DNA of 64,000 nt from Edwardsiella piscicida (GTDB lineage Bacteria; Pseudomonadota; Gammaproteobacteria; Enterobacterales; Enterobacteriaceae). The position numbers were made by a program, and so were the translations under genes. Location of the stretch: assembly GCF_001896205.1 (NCBI RefSeq), contig NZ_MPNU01000001.1, positions 111,044 through 175,043 of the forward strand, read 5' to 3'. The notes under the pieces were generated by a model. It was not told the DNA's origin. It saw nothing but the letters and a program-made list of their open reading frames with translations, and made no database searches. Shown here piece by piece: positions 7,504 to 16,174 of this stretch. Every line of letters starts with the position of its first letter. Positions within the stretch are counted from its first letter, which is position 1.

Positions 7504-7956
7504 ATGACACCGATCACGCTGCACTCGGCCACCCCGGCCGCGATCTTGGCGCTGTATCGGGCCATTCCGGAGTTTGCTCCGCGCCATTCGCTGGCGGATA
7601 TACAGCGGCGTCTTGCCGGCCGTCAGGCCAGTCTCCTGATCGCCCGCAGCGGCGGCCGTGACGTGGGGTTTAAAGTGGGCTATGCGCTGGATGAGCAGAT
7701 GTTCTACAGCTGGCTTGGCGGCGTGTTACCCGGCTGGCGACGTAAAGGAATCGCTCAAATCCTATTGCATGCGCAGCAGGCGTGGGCGTTAAATCAAGGG
7801 TATCGGCGTATTGAGGTAAAAACCCGTAATGGCTTTTCCTCGATGCTGATGATGTTGATAAATAATGGCTATCACATTATTCAGGTGCAGCCTCAGGACG
7901 AGGTTGTCGATTACCGTCTGCGTCTGGTCAGGGATCTGCGTTTAGATGCGGCGTAA
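7504..7956 (+). CDS. GNAT-family N-acetyltransferase
   Basis: A 150-residue single-domain acetyltransferase. Unlike the yiaC-like gene it has an intact motif A, VLPGWRRKGIAQILLHAQQ (R-x-x-G-I-A), for acetyl-CoA, followed by the usual YRRIEVKTRNGFSSMLMMLINNGY strand-helix region. An AGGAGG ribosome site lies at ideal distance. Neighbours (a hydrolase and dcrB) give no clue to its substrate and I cannot name it. Confidence 0.85.
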   Translation: MTPITLHSATPAAILALYRAIPEFAPRHSLADIQRRLAGRQASLLIARSGGRDVGFKVGYALDEQMFYSWLGGVLPGWRRKGIAQILLHAQQAWALNQGYRRIEVKTRNGFSSMLMMLINNGYHIIQVQPQDEVVDYRLRLVRDLRLDAA

Positions 7957-8032
7957 CATACGGTTACTTGCTTTTTGTTCCGCGATCGGGTGCGATGTGG
8001 AATTAGACCTTCGGACAACATAAGGAATTTCC

Positions 8033-8608
8033 ATGGGTAATTTAGTGAAGTTGATCGGCGTCGGGCTGTTGGTTACCGGACTGGCCGCCTGCGATGGCAG
8101 CTCCACCGCGGAGACCAACGCACCGGCGCAGGGTGCGAGCGCGACTCAGCCCAGCGTGCCGGCGGGTGCCAAAGTCAGCCTGTTAGACGGTAAGATTGGC
8201 TTTACGCTGCCTGCGGGACTGAGCGATCAGACCAGCAAGCTGGGCTCACAGACCAACAATATGTCCGTGTATGCCAATAAAACCGGGCAGCAGGCGGTGA
8301 TCGTCATCTTGGCGCCGATGCCGCAGGATAACCTGAATACCCTGTCGACCCGCCTGATTGACCAGCAGAAATCACGCGACGCCAGCCTGCAGCTGGTCTC
8401 GTCTGAGAGCGTTAAGCTGGGTGGAAAGGACGTTGAGAAGGTCGTGAGTATGCAGCAGGCGAACGGTCACGCCATCTACTCCAGCATTATCTTAGCCCAG
8501 GTCGGCGATCAGCTGATGACCATGCAGATCTCCCTGCCGGGCGATAATCGCCAAGAAGCGGCCAATATCGCCAACGGCGTGCTCAATACCCTCTCCTTTG
8601 CCCAATAA
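8033..8608 (+). CDS. dcrB: Lipoprotein DcrB
   Basis: A 191-residue envelope lipoprotein with lipobox LAAC (Cys20). The mature part aligns well with DcrB: VSLLDGKIGFTLPAGL, NNMSVYANKTGQQAVIVIL, AYSS-like (here IYSSIILAQVGDQLMTMQISLP). In E. coli DcrB is needed for phage C1 DNA entry, and it cooperates with the lipoprotein maturation enzyme Lgt. An AAGGA ribosome site precedes the ATG. Confidence 0.94.
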   Translation: MGNLVKLIGVGLLVTGLAACDGSSTAETNAPAQGASATQPSVPAGAKVSLLDGKIGFTLPAGLSDQTSKLGSQTNNMSVYANKTGQQAVIVILAPMPQDNLNTLSTRLIDQQKSRDASLQLVSSESVKLGGKDVEKVVSMQQANGHAIYSSIILAQVGDQLMTMQISLPGDNRQEAANIANGVLNTLSFAQ

Positions 8609-8618
8609 GCGTCGCGGG

Positions 8619-8639
8619 GGGCCGACAGACTATCGGCCC
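8619..8639. terminator. Hairpin between convergent dcrB and yicH
   Basis: GGGCCGA / TCGGCCC with a seven-base loop, overlapping the stop codon of yicH. No T-run on either side, so termination is only suggested by position. Confidence 0.4.
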
Positions 8640-10327
8640 TCCGTAGCGATCGGTGACGGCTCTGCGACAAGCTGCCCGCTGACCATGCGTTGATGCAGCG
8701 TGTGGCCGTGGCCGTCCTGCGCCTGCAGCGTCGCCTCGACGCCTTGGCGGAACGGCGTGCCGGCCTGCAGCGGCGCGCGTAGCGTCAGCTGTAGATTCAT
8801 ATCGCCCTGCAGCGTCGTCAGCGCAGGCCAGCCCCAGGCATCCAACTGACTGACCGGTACGCCGCGCCCGTGGAGCGCCAGCGTTAATAGGCTATCGTCC
8901 TGGATCAGGGTCGCGCTGGCCTCCAGTAATCCCTTCTGTGAAATCGCGCTGAGATCGCTGACGCGGACGGTGCCGCCGTCCGCCAGCAGCGTTGCCGATG
9001 GACGGCGCAGATCCACCTTATTAAAGGTAGCCTCGCTGGCATTGAACTGCATCTGCCCCTGCCAGATCCCCCAGCGGCGCTGGCGGGCGAGGGTGACATG
9101 GCTACCAAAGCCATCCAGCGCGGTCATCTGAAATGGAAAGTCGGGGTTAATATCGACCAACAGGGTGCGGCTGAGAGAGAAGCGCTGCAGCGTGATCTCC
9201 TGCAGCCAGGCGGGCAGCGGGCGTAGCCACAGCGTGCGCCATGCGCTGGGCAGCGTGTACACCAGGCCGACGACGGCCAAATCGTTGAGGGTCAGATGGC
9301 CGCTGTCACGCTGCCAGTCGCCGCTGGCGCGGATCAGCGCATTGCTCCAGCGGGTATTGAACTGGCGCAGCGTGATCCCCTGCGGCGTGAGGTCGGCGCT
9401 GAGCAGCGGATCGCTCAGATGCACCGTCCCGAGCACGATATCCGCCGCGTTGAAGGCCAGCGATCCCCGTTGGCTATGCCAATGGCCATCGGTCAGCGAG
9501 ACGTTGCGCAGAGTGGCATCCAGCCCGCCCAGCGCCCAGCCTTTGCCCTCAAGGTTAGCGCCCAGCAGATCGAGCCGGACGAGCGTCAACGGCGGCAGGA
9601 TCTGCAGCGCGTGTAGAAACGGCCGCAGCGCCTGTGGGCTTTGCCAGTGGATCTGGCTCAGCCGCAGGCTATCGATACGCCATGTGCCATCGGCCTGGCG
9701 CAGCGCCTGCGCCGTCATTTGCCCATTGGCCACATCGGCACCCAGGTTATTCAGCCACAGCTGGCGATCCCGATACTCCCCCTGTACCAGCACGTTTTTG
9801 GCCGGAATCTCGCCGATGTTCAGCGCCGCGGCGCTGAACTGAAAATCCACCTTGGTACTGCCGGGGCGCAGGGGAACGATGCCGCCGTCTACGTCGGAGG
9901 CCTGCAGGGGCCAGTCAGCGTGGGGCCAGAGGATCTGCATATCGTGCAGGCGCAGGGCGGCGGCGCTGATGGGCAGAGGTGGTATGCCGTCCTGCGTCAG
10001 CGTCAGTTTGCCGCCGCTGAGGCTAATCGCGCTAAAGTGGCGCGGTGCGCTAAGCTGCTGCCAGCCGAAGGTCAGGCGCAGCGTCGCTGACTGGATCAGC
10101 GGGGGCTGACCGGCGCGGGCCAGACTGAAGCCGTTAACCTGCACTGTCGCCGGCTGACCCAGGGTATGCTGCAGCGCACTCAGCGTGATGCGGTAGTGGG
10201 TGTGTTGGTTGACCCAGTCGCTTATCTGGCGGGCTCCCCAGCGGCTCTGCACGATAAAATAGGCCGCCGCCAGCGCCAGCAGGATCAGTACGCAGAGCGT
10301 CAGCAGCAGTTTCCCGATAACTTTCAT
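8630..10327 (-). CDS. yicH: AsmA-family protein YicH
   Basis: A 565-residue inner-membrane-anchored periplasmic protein. One N-terminal membrane helix (MKVIGKLLLTLCVLILLALAAAYFIV) is followed by a long beta-rich AsmA domain with repeated LTLTQDG, LDLLGANLEGKG and NASEATFNKVDLRRP segments. Length is close to E. coli YicH (569). AsmA-family proteins are implicated in phospholipid transport and envelope homeostasis; a specific job for YicH is not established. It is transcribed leftwards downstream of xanP, as in E. coli. Confidence 0.92.
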   Translation of the reverse strand: MKVIGKLLLTLCVLILLALAAAYFIVQSRWGARQISDWVNQHTHYRITLSALQHTLGQPATVQVNGFSLARAGQPPLIQSATLRLTFGWQQLSAPRHFSAISLSGGKLTLTQDGIPPLPISAAALRLHDMQILWPHADWPLQASDVDGGIVPLRPGSTKVDFQFSAAALNIGEIPAKNVLVQGEYRDRQLWLNNLGADVANGQMTAQALRQADGTWRIDSLRLSQIHWQSPQALRPFLHALQILPPLTLVRLDLLGANLEGKGWALGGLDATLRNVSLTDGHWHSQRGSLAFNAADIVLGTVHLSDPLLSADLTPQGITLRQFNTRWSNALIRASGDWQRDSGHLTLNDLAVVGLVYTLPSAWRTLWLRPLPAWLQEITLQRFSLSRTLLVDINPDFPFQMTALDGFGSHVTLARQRRWGIWQGQMQFNASEATFNKVDLRRPSATLLADGGTVRVSDLSAISQKGLLEASATLIQDDSLLTLALHGRGVPVSQLDAWGWPALTTLQGDMNLQLTLRAPLQAGTPFRQGVEATLQAQDGHGHTLHQRMVSGQLVAEPSPIATEGR

Positions 10328-10525
10328 GGTGATTCGTCCTTTCAGTGTTCCGGGGCGGCATACGCGGCAGTGTCCAGGAGAGCGTTGATGCCTCTCAAAG
10401 GCCGAGAGCGGTCTGGCCCCGTTCGCCGGGCACAGCCTAGTTTATGCCGTAATTATGAGCGAGGCTCAAGGGAAAGCGTTGTGAAAGGCGAAAGCGGGCC
10501 TGTTATCAGGCCCGCGCTGCGGGGA

Positions 10526-11929
10526 TCAGCGGTGAGTTTCGTGCGGGAAGATCAGATTCAGTACGATAGCGGTGATCCCGCCTGCCGCAATGCCGGAGGA
10601 GAGTAGGGTTTTCAGCCATTGAGGGGCAAACTGTAGGATTTCCGGCTGCTGCGATACGCCCAGCCCCACGGCCAGCGACAGCGCCATGATCATGATGGCG
10701 CGGCGGTTGAGCGGCTCACGCGAGACGATACGCACCCCTGAGGCGGCGATGGTGCCAAACATCACGATGGTGGCGCCGCCGAGCACCGGCTCGGGAATAT
10801 GCTGGACAAACCCGGCGACGGCGGGGAATAGGCCGAGCAGGACCAGCATCAGCGCGACCACGAAGCCGACCTTGCGGCTGGCGACGCCGGTCAGCTGGAT
10901 CACGCCGTTATTCTGTCCGAAGCAGGAGTTGGGGAAGGTATTGAAGATCGCCGACAGCATAGAGTTGAGGCCGTTGGCCAACACGCCGCCCTTCAGGCGC
11001 TTCATGTACAGCGGCCCGGAGACCGGCTGCTCTGAGACATCCGAGGTCGCAGTGATATCCCCAATGGTCTCCAGCGAGGTCACCATAAACACCAGCATCA
11101 GCGGTATCAGTAGGTTCCAGTCTATCCCCAGGCCGTAGTACAGCGGGGTTGGTATCGTGACCAGCGGCGCCGTATTCGGCTGCGCGGCGGACGCCGGCAG
11201 CATGTCCATCAGCCAGGCTAGGCCGTAGCCGACGGCCATCGCGATCACCAGCGAGGCGACGCGCAGGTAGGGGTTGCGTTGGCGATTGAGCAGGATGATC
11301 ACCAGCAGCACCGCCCCGGCCAGCAGCAGATTTCGCGGCGCGCCGAAGCTGTGATCGCCCATTGCGCTATAGCCACCGCCGATGGAGATCAGGCCGACCT
11401 GGATCAGCGACAGACCGATGATCATCACGACGATACCGGAGACCAGCGGGGTGATGATGCGGCGCGCCAGGTGCAGGAAGCGTGACAGGATAATCTCTGT
11501 GCAGGAGGCCAGCATCAGGGTGCCAAACAGCGTCGCCATCATGGTAGGAATATCGGCGCCGCCGTTCTTTAGCGCCATACCGCCCATGATCAGCGGCGTG
11601 ACAAAGTTAAAGCTGGTGCCCTGAATCGACAGCAGACCGGAGCCGACGGGGCCCCAGGTTTTGATCTGGAGCAGGGAGGCTAGACCAGAGGCGAACAGCG
11701 ACATGCTGATGATGTGCTGGGTATCCTGCGCCGGCAGGCCGAGCGCCTGACAGATCAACAGGGCCGGGGTGATGACGGCGACGAACATCGCCAACAGATG
11801 CTGGCAGGCGGCAAACAGGGTCTGCGCCAGCGGCGGGCAGTCATCCAGACGATAGATTAGTTCGCTGTGGGTCGTCGGGGGCGTAGTCGGTTGGGCCATC
11901 GGATCGAGGTCGGTCGTTTGAGTGGTCAT
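10526..11929 (-). CDS. xanP: Xanthine:proton symporter XanP
   Basis: A 467-residue NCS2-family nucleobase permease of the inner membrane. Signature segments are [39 protein letters not shown] (the NCS2 substrate/proton Glu region), [16 protein letters not shown] and [21 protein letters not shown]. Identity to E. coli XanP is very high by eye. The ATG at 11929 best matches the E. coli N-terminus; an in-frame ATG at 11941 would add four residues, and neither has a strong ribosome site. A PurR-type operator overlaps its promoter. Confidence 0.95.
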   Translation of the reverse strand: MTTQTTDLDPMAQPTTPPTTHSELIYRLDDCPPLAQTLFAACQHLLAMFVAVITPALLICQALGLPAQDTQHIISMSLFASGLASLLQIKTWGPVGSGLLSIQGTSFNFVTPLIMGGMALKNGGADIPTMMATLFGTLMLASCTEIILSRFLHLARRIITPLVSGIVVMIIGLSLIQVGLISIGGGYSAMGDHSFGAPRNLLLAGAVLLVIILLNRQRNPYLRVASLVIAMAVGYGLAWLMDMLPASAAQPNTAPLVTIPTPLYYGLGIDWNLLIPLMLVFMVTSLETIGDITATSDVSEQPVSGPLYMKRLKGGVLANGLNSMLSAIFNTFPNSCFGQNNGVIQLTGVASRKVGFVVALMLVLLGLFPAVAGFVQHIPEPVLGGATIVMFGTIAASGVRIVSREPLNRRAIMIMALSLAVGLGVSQQPEILQFAPQWLKTLLSSGIAAGGITAIVLNLIFPHETHR

Positions 11930-11961
11930 GTGTGCGGGCATCCAGGATCAACAATGGGCGC

Positions 11962-11999
11962 ATTTTAATGATCTGCGCCACAAAAGCAATCGTTTGCGT
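11962..11999 (-). promoter_or_regulatory. xanP promoter with PurR-type operator
   Basis: On the minus strand TTGCTT (11984-11989) and TAAAAT (11962-11967) are 16 bases apart. The -35 lies inside ACGCAAACGATTGCTT (11984-11999), which matches the PurR consensus ACGCAAACGTTTGCGT at 13 or 14 of 16 positions depending on consensus used. Purine repression of the purine permease gene is the natural reading. Confidence 0.75.
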
Positions 12000-12162
12000 T
12001 GGGTGCGTGGCCACTTTTTTGTGGCTTTTATCCAGCAGAGTTTTTTCGATAAAAGCTTGCCGCATCACAACCTTTGTCATTAAATTGTCGGGTTACTGAG
12101 CTGCGAAAAAACGGTGAAATTATATAACTTTCTGAAATATAAAAACTATATGGAGTACCTGA

Positions 12163-13377
12163 ATGTATCATTTGGATATTTATGGCACGTTGGTTGCCGC
12201 GACGCTGGTGCTGCTGTTGGGGCGCCAGATGGTGCAAAAAATACCTCTGTTGACCAAATACACCATTCCTGAACCCGTAGCCGGCGGGCTATTGGTTGCC
12301 CTGGCCCTGCTAATCCTGAAAAAAAGCATCGGTTTTGAAGTCGACTTCGACATGTCGTTGAAGGATCCGCTGATGCTGGCTTTTTTTGCAACCATTGGTC
12401 TGAATGCCAACCTGGCCAGCCTGCGCGCCGGGGGCAAGGCGCTGAGTATTTTCCTGTTTGTGGTGGTTGGGTTGTTGATCGTGCAGAACGCCATCGGTAT
12501 CAGTATGGCGAAACTGATGGGGCTGGATCCGCTGATGGGGCTGCTGGCCGGTTCGATTACGCTGTCCGGCGGCCACGGTACCGGCGCCGCCTGGAGCAAG
12601 CTGTTTATTGAGCGCTACGGTTTCCAGAATGCGACCGAAGTGGCAATGGCCTGCGCAACCTTTGGGCTGGTGCTGGGCGGCCTGATCGGGGGCCCGGTCG
12701 CGCGCTACCTGGTGAAGCACTCTTCGACGCCGGACGGCACGCCGGATGACAATGCGGTGCCCAGCGCCTTTGAGAAGCCGCAGAGCGGGCGCATGATCAC
12801 CTCGCTGGTGCTGATTGAGACCCTGGCGCTGATCGTTATCTGCCTGACGGTCGGTCAGCTGATCGCCGGGTGGCTGCGCGGCTCGGCGCTGGAGCTGCCG
12901 ACCTTCGTCTGCGTGCTGTTTGTCGGGGTTATCTTAAGCAATACCCTGTCAAAAATCGGCTTTTATCAGGTGTTCGAACGCGCCGTCTCGGTATTGGGCA
13001 ACGTCAGTCTGTCGCTGTTCTTGGCGATGGCGCTGATGAGCCTGAAGCTGTGGGAGCTGGCCTCGCTGGCGCTGCCGATGCTGGCGATCCTGGCGGTGCA
13101 GACGCTGGTGATGGCGCTGTACGCCATTTTCGTTACCTATCGGGTGATGGGAAAGAACTACGACGCGGCGGTGCTGGCGGCGGGGCACTGTGGCTTTGGG
13201 CTGGGCGCTACGCCGACGGCCATCGCCAATATGCAGGCCATCACCGAGCGCTTTGGTCCTTCCCACCTGGCGTTCTTGGTCGTGCCGATGGTCGGCGCCT
13301 TCTTTATCGATATTGCCAACGCCATCATTATTAAGCTGTATTTAATGCTGCCGCTGTTTGCACAGGCGATCGGCTAA
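12163..13377 (+). CDS. gltS: Sodium/glutamate symporter GltS
   Basis: A 404-residue ESS-family carrier that imports glutamate with sodium. TIPEPVAGGLLVALALLILKK, the two pore-loop signatures LLAGSITLSGGHGTGAAWSK and AAGHCGFGLGATPTAIANMQ, and ATFGLVLGGLIGGPVARYLVKH are essentially identical to E. coli GltS. A GGAG ribosome site precedes the ATG. It diverges from xanP and converges with recG, as in E. coli, with only 16 bases between the gltS and recG stops. Confidence 0.97.
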   Translation: MYHLDIYGTLVAATLVLLLGRQMVQKIPLLTKYTIPEPVAGGLLVALALLILKKSIGFEVDFDMSLKDPLMLAFFATIGLNANLASLRAGGKALSIFLFVVVGLLIVQNAIGISMAKLMGLDPLMGLLAGSITLSGGHGTGAAWSKLFIERYGFQNATEVAMACATFGLVLGGLIGGPVARYLVKHSSTPDGTPDDNAVPSAFEKPQSGRMITSLVLIETLALIVICLTVGQLIAGWLRGSALELPTFVCVLFVGVILSNTLSKIGFYQVFERAVSVLGNVSLSLFLAMALMSLKLWELASLALPMLAILAVQTLVMALYAIFVTYRVMGKNYDAAVLAAGHCGFGLGATPTAIANMQAITERFGPSHLAFLVVPMVGAFFIDIANAIIIKLYLMLPLFAQAIG

Positions 13378-13393
13378 GGCTGGTCGGCGCAGC

Positions 13394-15475
13394 TCAGGCG
13401 TTGGAGTAGCGGCTGCCGGCGGGTAGCCAGCGTTCGATCAGCGCGCGCGCGTGCTGTGGATAGGCGCTGTGCAGATGGCGAGCGATACGCTGGACTTCGG
13501 GTATTAGCGCCTGATCGCGCAGCAGATCGGCGACGCGGAATTCGGCGTTGCCGGTCTGGCGGGTGCCCAACAGCTCGCCGGGGCCGCGGATCTCCAGATC
13601 GCGCTGGGCAATAACAAAACCATCATTGCTGTCGCGCAGCACCTGCAGTCGCCGCTGCGCCGTCTGGCTCAGCGGCGCCTTGTACAGCAGAACGCAGTGG
13701 GAGGCGATCGCCCCACGCCCGACGCGTCCACGCAGCTGGTGCAGCTGCGCCAGCCCTAGACGCTCGGGGTTCTCAATGATCATCAGGCTGGCGTTGGGGA
13801 CATCGACCCCGACCTCGATCACCGTGGTGGCCACCAGCAGATCGACCTCTCCCGCCTTGAACTGCGTCATGACCCGCTGTTTATCCGCCGCTTTCATTCG
13901 ACCATGTACCAGCGCAATGCGTAGCTCGGGAAGCTGCTGCATCAGGGTCTCTGCCGTGGCTTCGGCCGCCTGAGCCTCCAGGAGATCGGACTCTTCAATC
14001 AGGGTGCAGACCCAGTAGGCCTGGCGCTTCTCCTCCAGGCAGGCGTGCCGTACCCGATCCAGGATCTGCTGACGCCGGGTATCGGCGATGGCCACGGTGG
14101 TGACCGGGGTTCGTCCCGGCGGTAGCTCATCGATGACCGAGGTATCCAGATCGGCATAGGCGGTCATCGCCAAGGTGCGCGGGATCGGGGTGGCGGTCAT
14201 GATCAGCTGGTGCGGGTGAAATCCCTGCGCCTCGCCCTTCTCCCACAGGGCCAGCCGCTGATGAACCCCAAAGCGATGCTGCTCGTCGATGATCACCAGC
14301 GCCAGGCCGGCGAACTGCACCTGCTCCTGAAACAGGGCGTGCGTCCCGACCACCATGTCTACCTCGCCGGCGGCAATGGCCGCCATTTGCGTCTGGCGCG
14401 CCTTCCCCTTCTGTTTCCCGGCCAGCCAGCCAACGCTTAGGCCCAGCGGGGCGAACCACTGGCGGAAGTTGGCGGCATGCTGTTCGGCCAGCAGCTCGGT
14501 AGGCGCCATCAGCGCCACCTGGTGGCCATGGGCGATGGCGCGTAGCGCCGCCAGGGCGGCGACCAGGGTTTTACCGCAGCCGACGTCGCCCTGCACCAGG
14601 CGCATCATCGGCACGCTTTTGGCCATGTCCGCCTCTATATCGCCCAGCACCCGCCGCTGGGCCGTCGTCGGGGTAAAGGGCAGCGCCGCGAGAAAACGTT
14701 GTTTGAGATGGTCATCGGTTGCCAAGGCCAGCGCGCGATGGCGCTGGTTGCCGGCGCGTACCGCCAGCATGCTGAGGTGATGCGCCAGGAGTTCTTCCAG
14801 AATCAGGCGCCGCTGGGCGGGGTGTCGTCCCTGCGCCAGATCCTCTTGATGGATGTCCGGCGGTGGGCGGTGCAGGGTGCGCAGCGCATCGGGCAGGCTA
14901 AGGAGCCCTTGCTTTAGGGCGTCGGGCAGCAGCTCTGGGATAGGGGTGATATCGAGCAGCGCTAGCGCCTGATCGCTCAGCTTGCGCAGCGTGGCCTGAC
15001 GTACGCCTTCGGTGGTCGGGTAGACCGGCGTCAGCGCCTCCTGCAGCGCCGGCGCGGCGTCGTCACCCTGCATGCGGTACTCGGGATGGATTATCTCTCC
15101 GCCGTGGTGGCCGCGCTTGATCTCGCCGTAGGCCAGCACCCGTTTACCCGGCGCGAGGCTATTTTTCATGGCGGCGCTGAAGTTGAAAAAGCGCAGGGTC
15201 AGCAGGCCGGAGCCATCGCTGATTTGACTGGTCAGCATGCGACGGCGCCCAAAGGCGACGTCGGTACGCAGTACTTCGCCCTCCACCGTCACCACCATGC
15301 CGGGCTGCAATTCACCGATACGGTACAGGCGAGTGCGGTCTTCGTAGCGCAGCGGCAGATGCAGCAGCAGATCCTGTATGGTAACCAGTCCGAGCTTGGC
15401 CAGCTTGCCCGCCTGGCTGGCGCCGACGCCGGAGAGCGACGTCAGCGGAACGGCATCGAGCAGGCGGCCTTGCAT
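13394..15475 (-). CDS. recG: ATP-dependent DNA helicase RecG
   Basis: A 693-residue fork-regression helicase. Domain order is an N-terminal wedge/OB domain (PLRYEDRTRLYRIGEL, GRRRMLTSQISDGSG), then the SF2 motor with Walker A QGDVGCGKT, DEQH box, TATPIPRTLAM and the helicase C-terminal region ATTVIEVGVDVPNASLMIIE, QLRGRVGRG. In Walker A the E. coli serine (GSGKT) is cysteine; this should be tolerated. The start MQGRLLDAVP was chosen by similarity; the frame extends 20 residues more. It is the last gene of gmk-rpoZ-spoT-trmH-recG, one base after trmH. Confidence 0.97.
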   Translation of the reverse strand: MQGRLLDAVPLTSLSGVGASQAGKLAKLGLVTIQDLLLHLPLRYEDRTRLYRIGELQPGMVVTVEGEVLRTDVAFGRRRMLTSQISDGSGLLTLRFFNFSAAMKNSLAPGKRVLAYGEIKRGHHGGEIIHPEYRMQGDDAAPALQEALTPVYPTTEGVRQATLRKLSDQALALLDITPIPELLPDALKQGLLSLPDALRTLHRPPPDIHQEDLAQGRHPAQRRLILEELLAHHLSMLAVRAGNQRHRALALATDDHLKQRFLAALPFTPTTAQRRVLGDIEADMAKSVPMMRLVQGDVGCGKTLVAALAALRAIAHGHQVALMAPTELLAEQHAANFRQWFAPLGLSVGWLAGKQKGKARQTQMAAIAAGEVDMVVGTHALFQEQVQFAGLALVIIDEQHRFGVHQRLALWEKGEAQGFHPHQLIMTATPIPRTLAMTAYADLDTSVIDELPPGRTPVTTVAIADTRRQQILDRVRHACLEEKRQAYWVCTLIEESDLLEAQAAEATAETLMQQLPELRIALVHGRMKAADKQRVMTQFKAGEVDLLVATTVIEVGVDVPNASLMIIENPERLGLAQLHQLRGRVGRGAIASHCVLLYKAPLSQTAQRRLQVLRDSNDGFVIAQRDLEIRGPGELLGTRQTGNAEFRVADLLRDQALIPEVQRIARHLHSAYPQHARALIERWLPAGSRYSNA

Positions 15476-15476
15476 A

Positions 15477-16169
15477 TCAGCTCCGGGCGGCCTGCATGGC
15501 GTCCCACCACGCCTGGGGCGCATCGATCTGCCCATCGTCGCCGATGTGCGGACGTGCCAAGCCCTTGCGGCGGGCGACGCTGGCCAAGACTGGATAGCCG
15601 CCTTCCCACAGCAGGCGCTGCTGCTCTTCTTCGCTCAGGGAGGGTTGGCTGCGACCATACATGCCGGCCTGCTGGCGCTGGCGCTGCGCCTCATACAGGA
15701 TCAGCGCGCTGGCGACGGAGACATTGAGCGACTGCACCATGCCGACCATCGGAATGATGATATCGCGATCGGCCAGCTGCAGCGCTTCGGCGCTGATGCC
15801 ACGCTTCTCCTGTCCCATCAGGATACAGGTCGGTCGGGTGTAGTCTATCTCGCGAAAATCAACGGCGGTTGCCGAGAGGTTGGTGGCCAGGATCTGCATG
15901 CCCTGACCTTTCAGCTCGCCGACGGCGGTGGCGATATCCCGGTGGGTTTTAACGTTGACCCAGCTGTTGCTGCCGGCGGCGGTGGAGACCAGGGTACGCA
16001 TGCTTTTGCCCGGCCAGACGGCGTGGACCTGGTGGACGCCGACGGCGTCTGCGGTGCGGATCACGGCGGAGACGTTGTGCGGTTTGTGAACCTGCTCCAT
16101 GCAGACCGTCAGATCCGGCTGGCGTGCCGCCATCATCTGACAGATCCGCGCATAGCGTTGTGGGGTCAT
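15477..16169 (-). CDS. trmH: tRNA (guanosine-18-2'-O)-methyltransferase TrmH
   Basis: A 230-residue SPOUT methyltransferase that makes Gm18 in the D-loop of tRNAs. The knot motifs are visible: NVSAVIRTADAVGVHQVHAVW (motif 1 with the catalytic Arg), LMGQEKRGISAEAL (motif 2) and IIPMVGMVQSLNVSVASALILYEA (motif 3). It starts a few bases after the spoT stop and runs into recG one base later, so the three are one transcript. Confidence 0.97.
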   Translation of the reverse strand: MTPQRYARICQMMAARQPDLTVCMEQVHKPHNVSAVIRTADAVGVHQVHAVWPGKSMRTLVSTAAGSNSWVNVKTHRDIATAVGELKGQGMQILATNLSATAVDFREIDYTRPTCILMGQEKRGISAEALQLADRDIIIPMVGMVQSLNVSVASALILYEAQRQRQQAGMYGRSQPSLSEEEQQRLLWEGGYPVLASVARRKGLARPHIGDDGQIDAPQAWWDAMQAARS

Positions 16170-16174
16170 GGCGG

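Noticed and set aside
8630-10327. Long right-reading frames opposite yicH
   Set aside because: They contain Arg/Ser/Pro-rich low-complexity translations typical of shadow frames; yicH itself is clearly coding.
14556-14582. RecG Walker A with Cys in place of Ser as a defect
   Set aside because: The invariant Gly-Lys-Thr is intact and the position is variable in P-loops, so activity should be normal.
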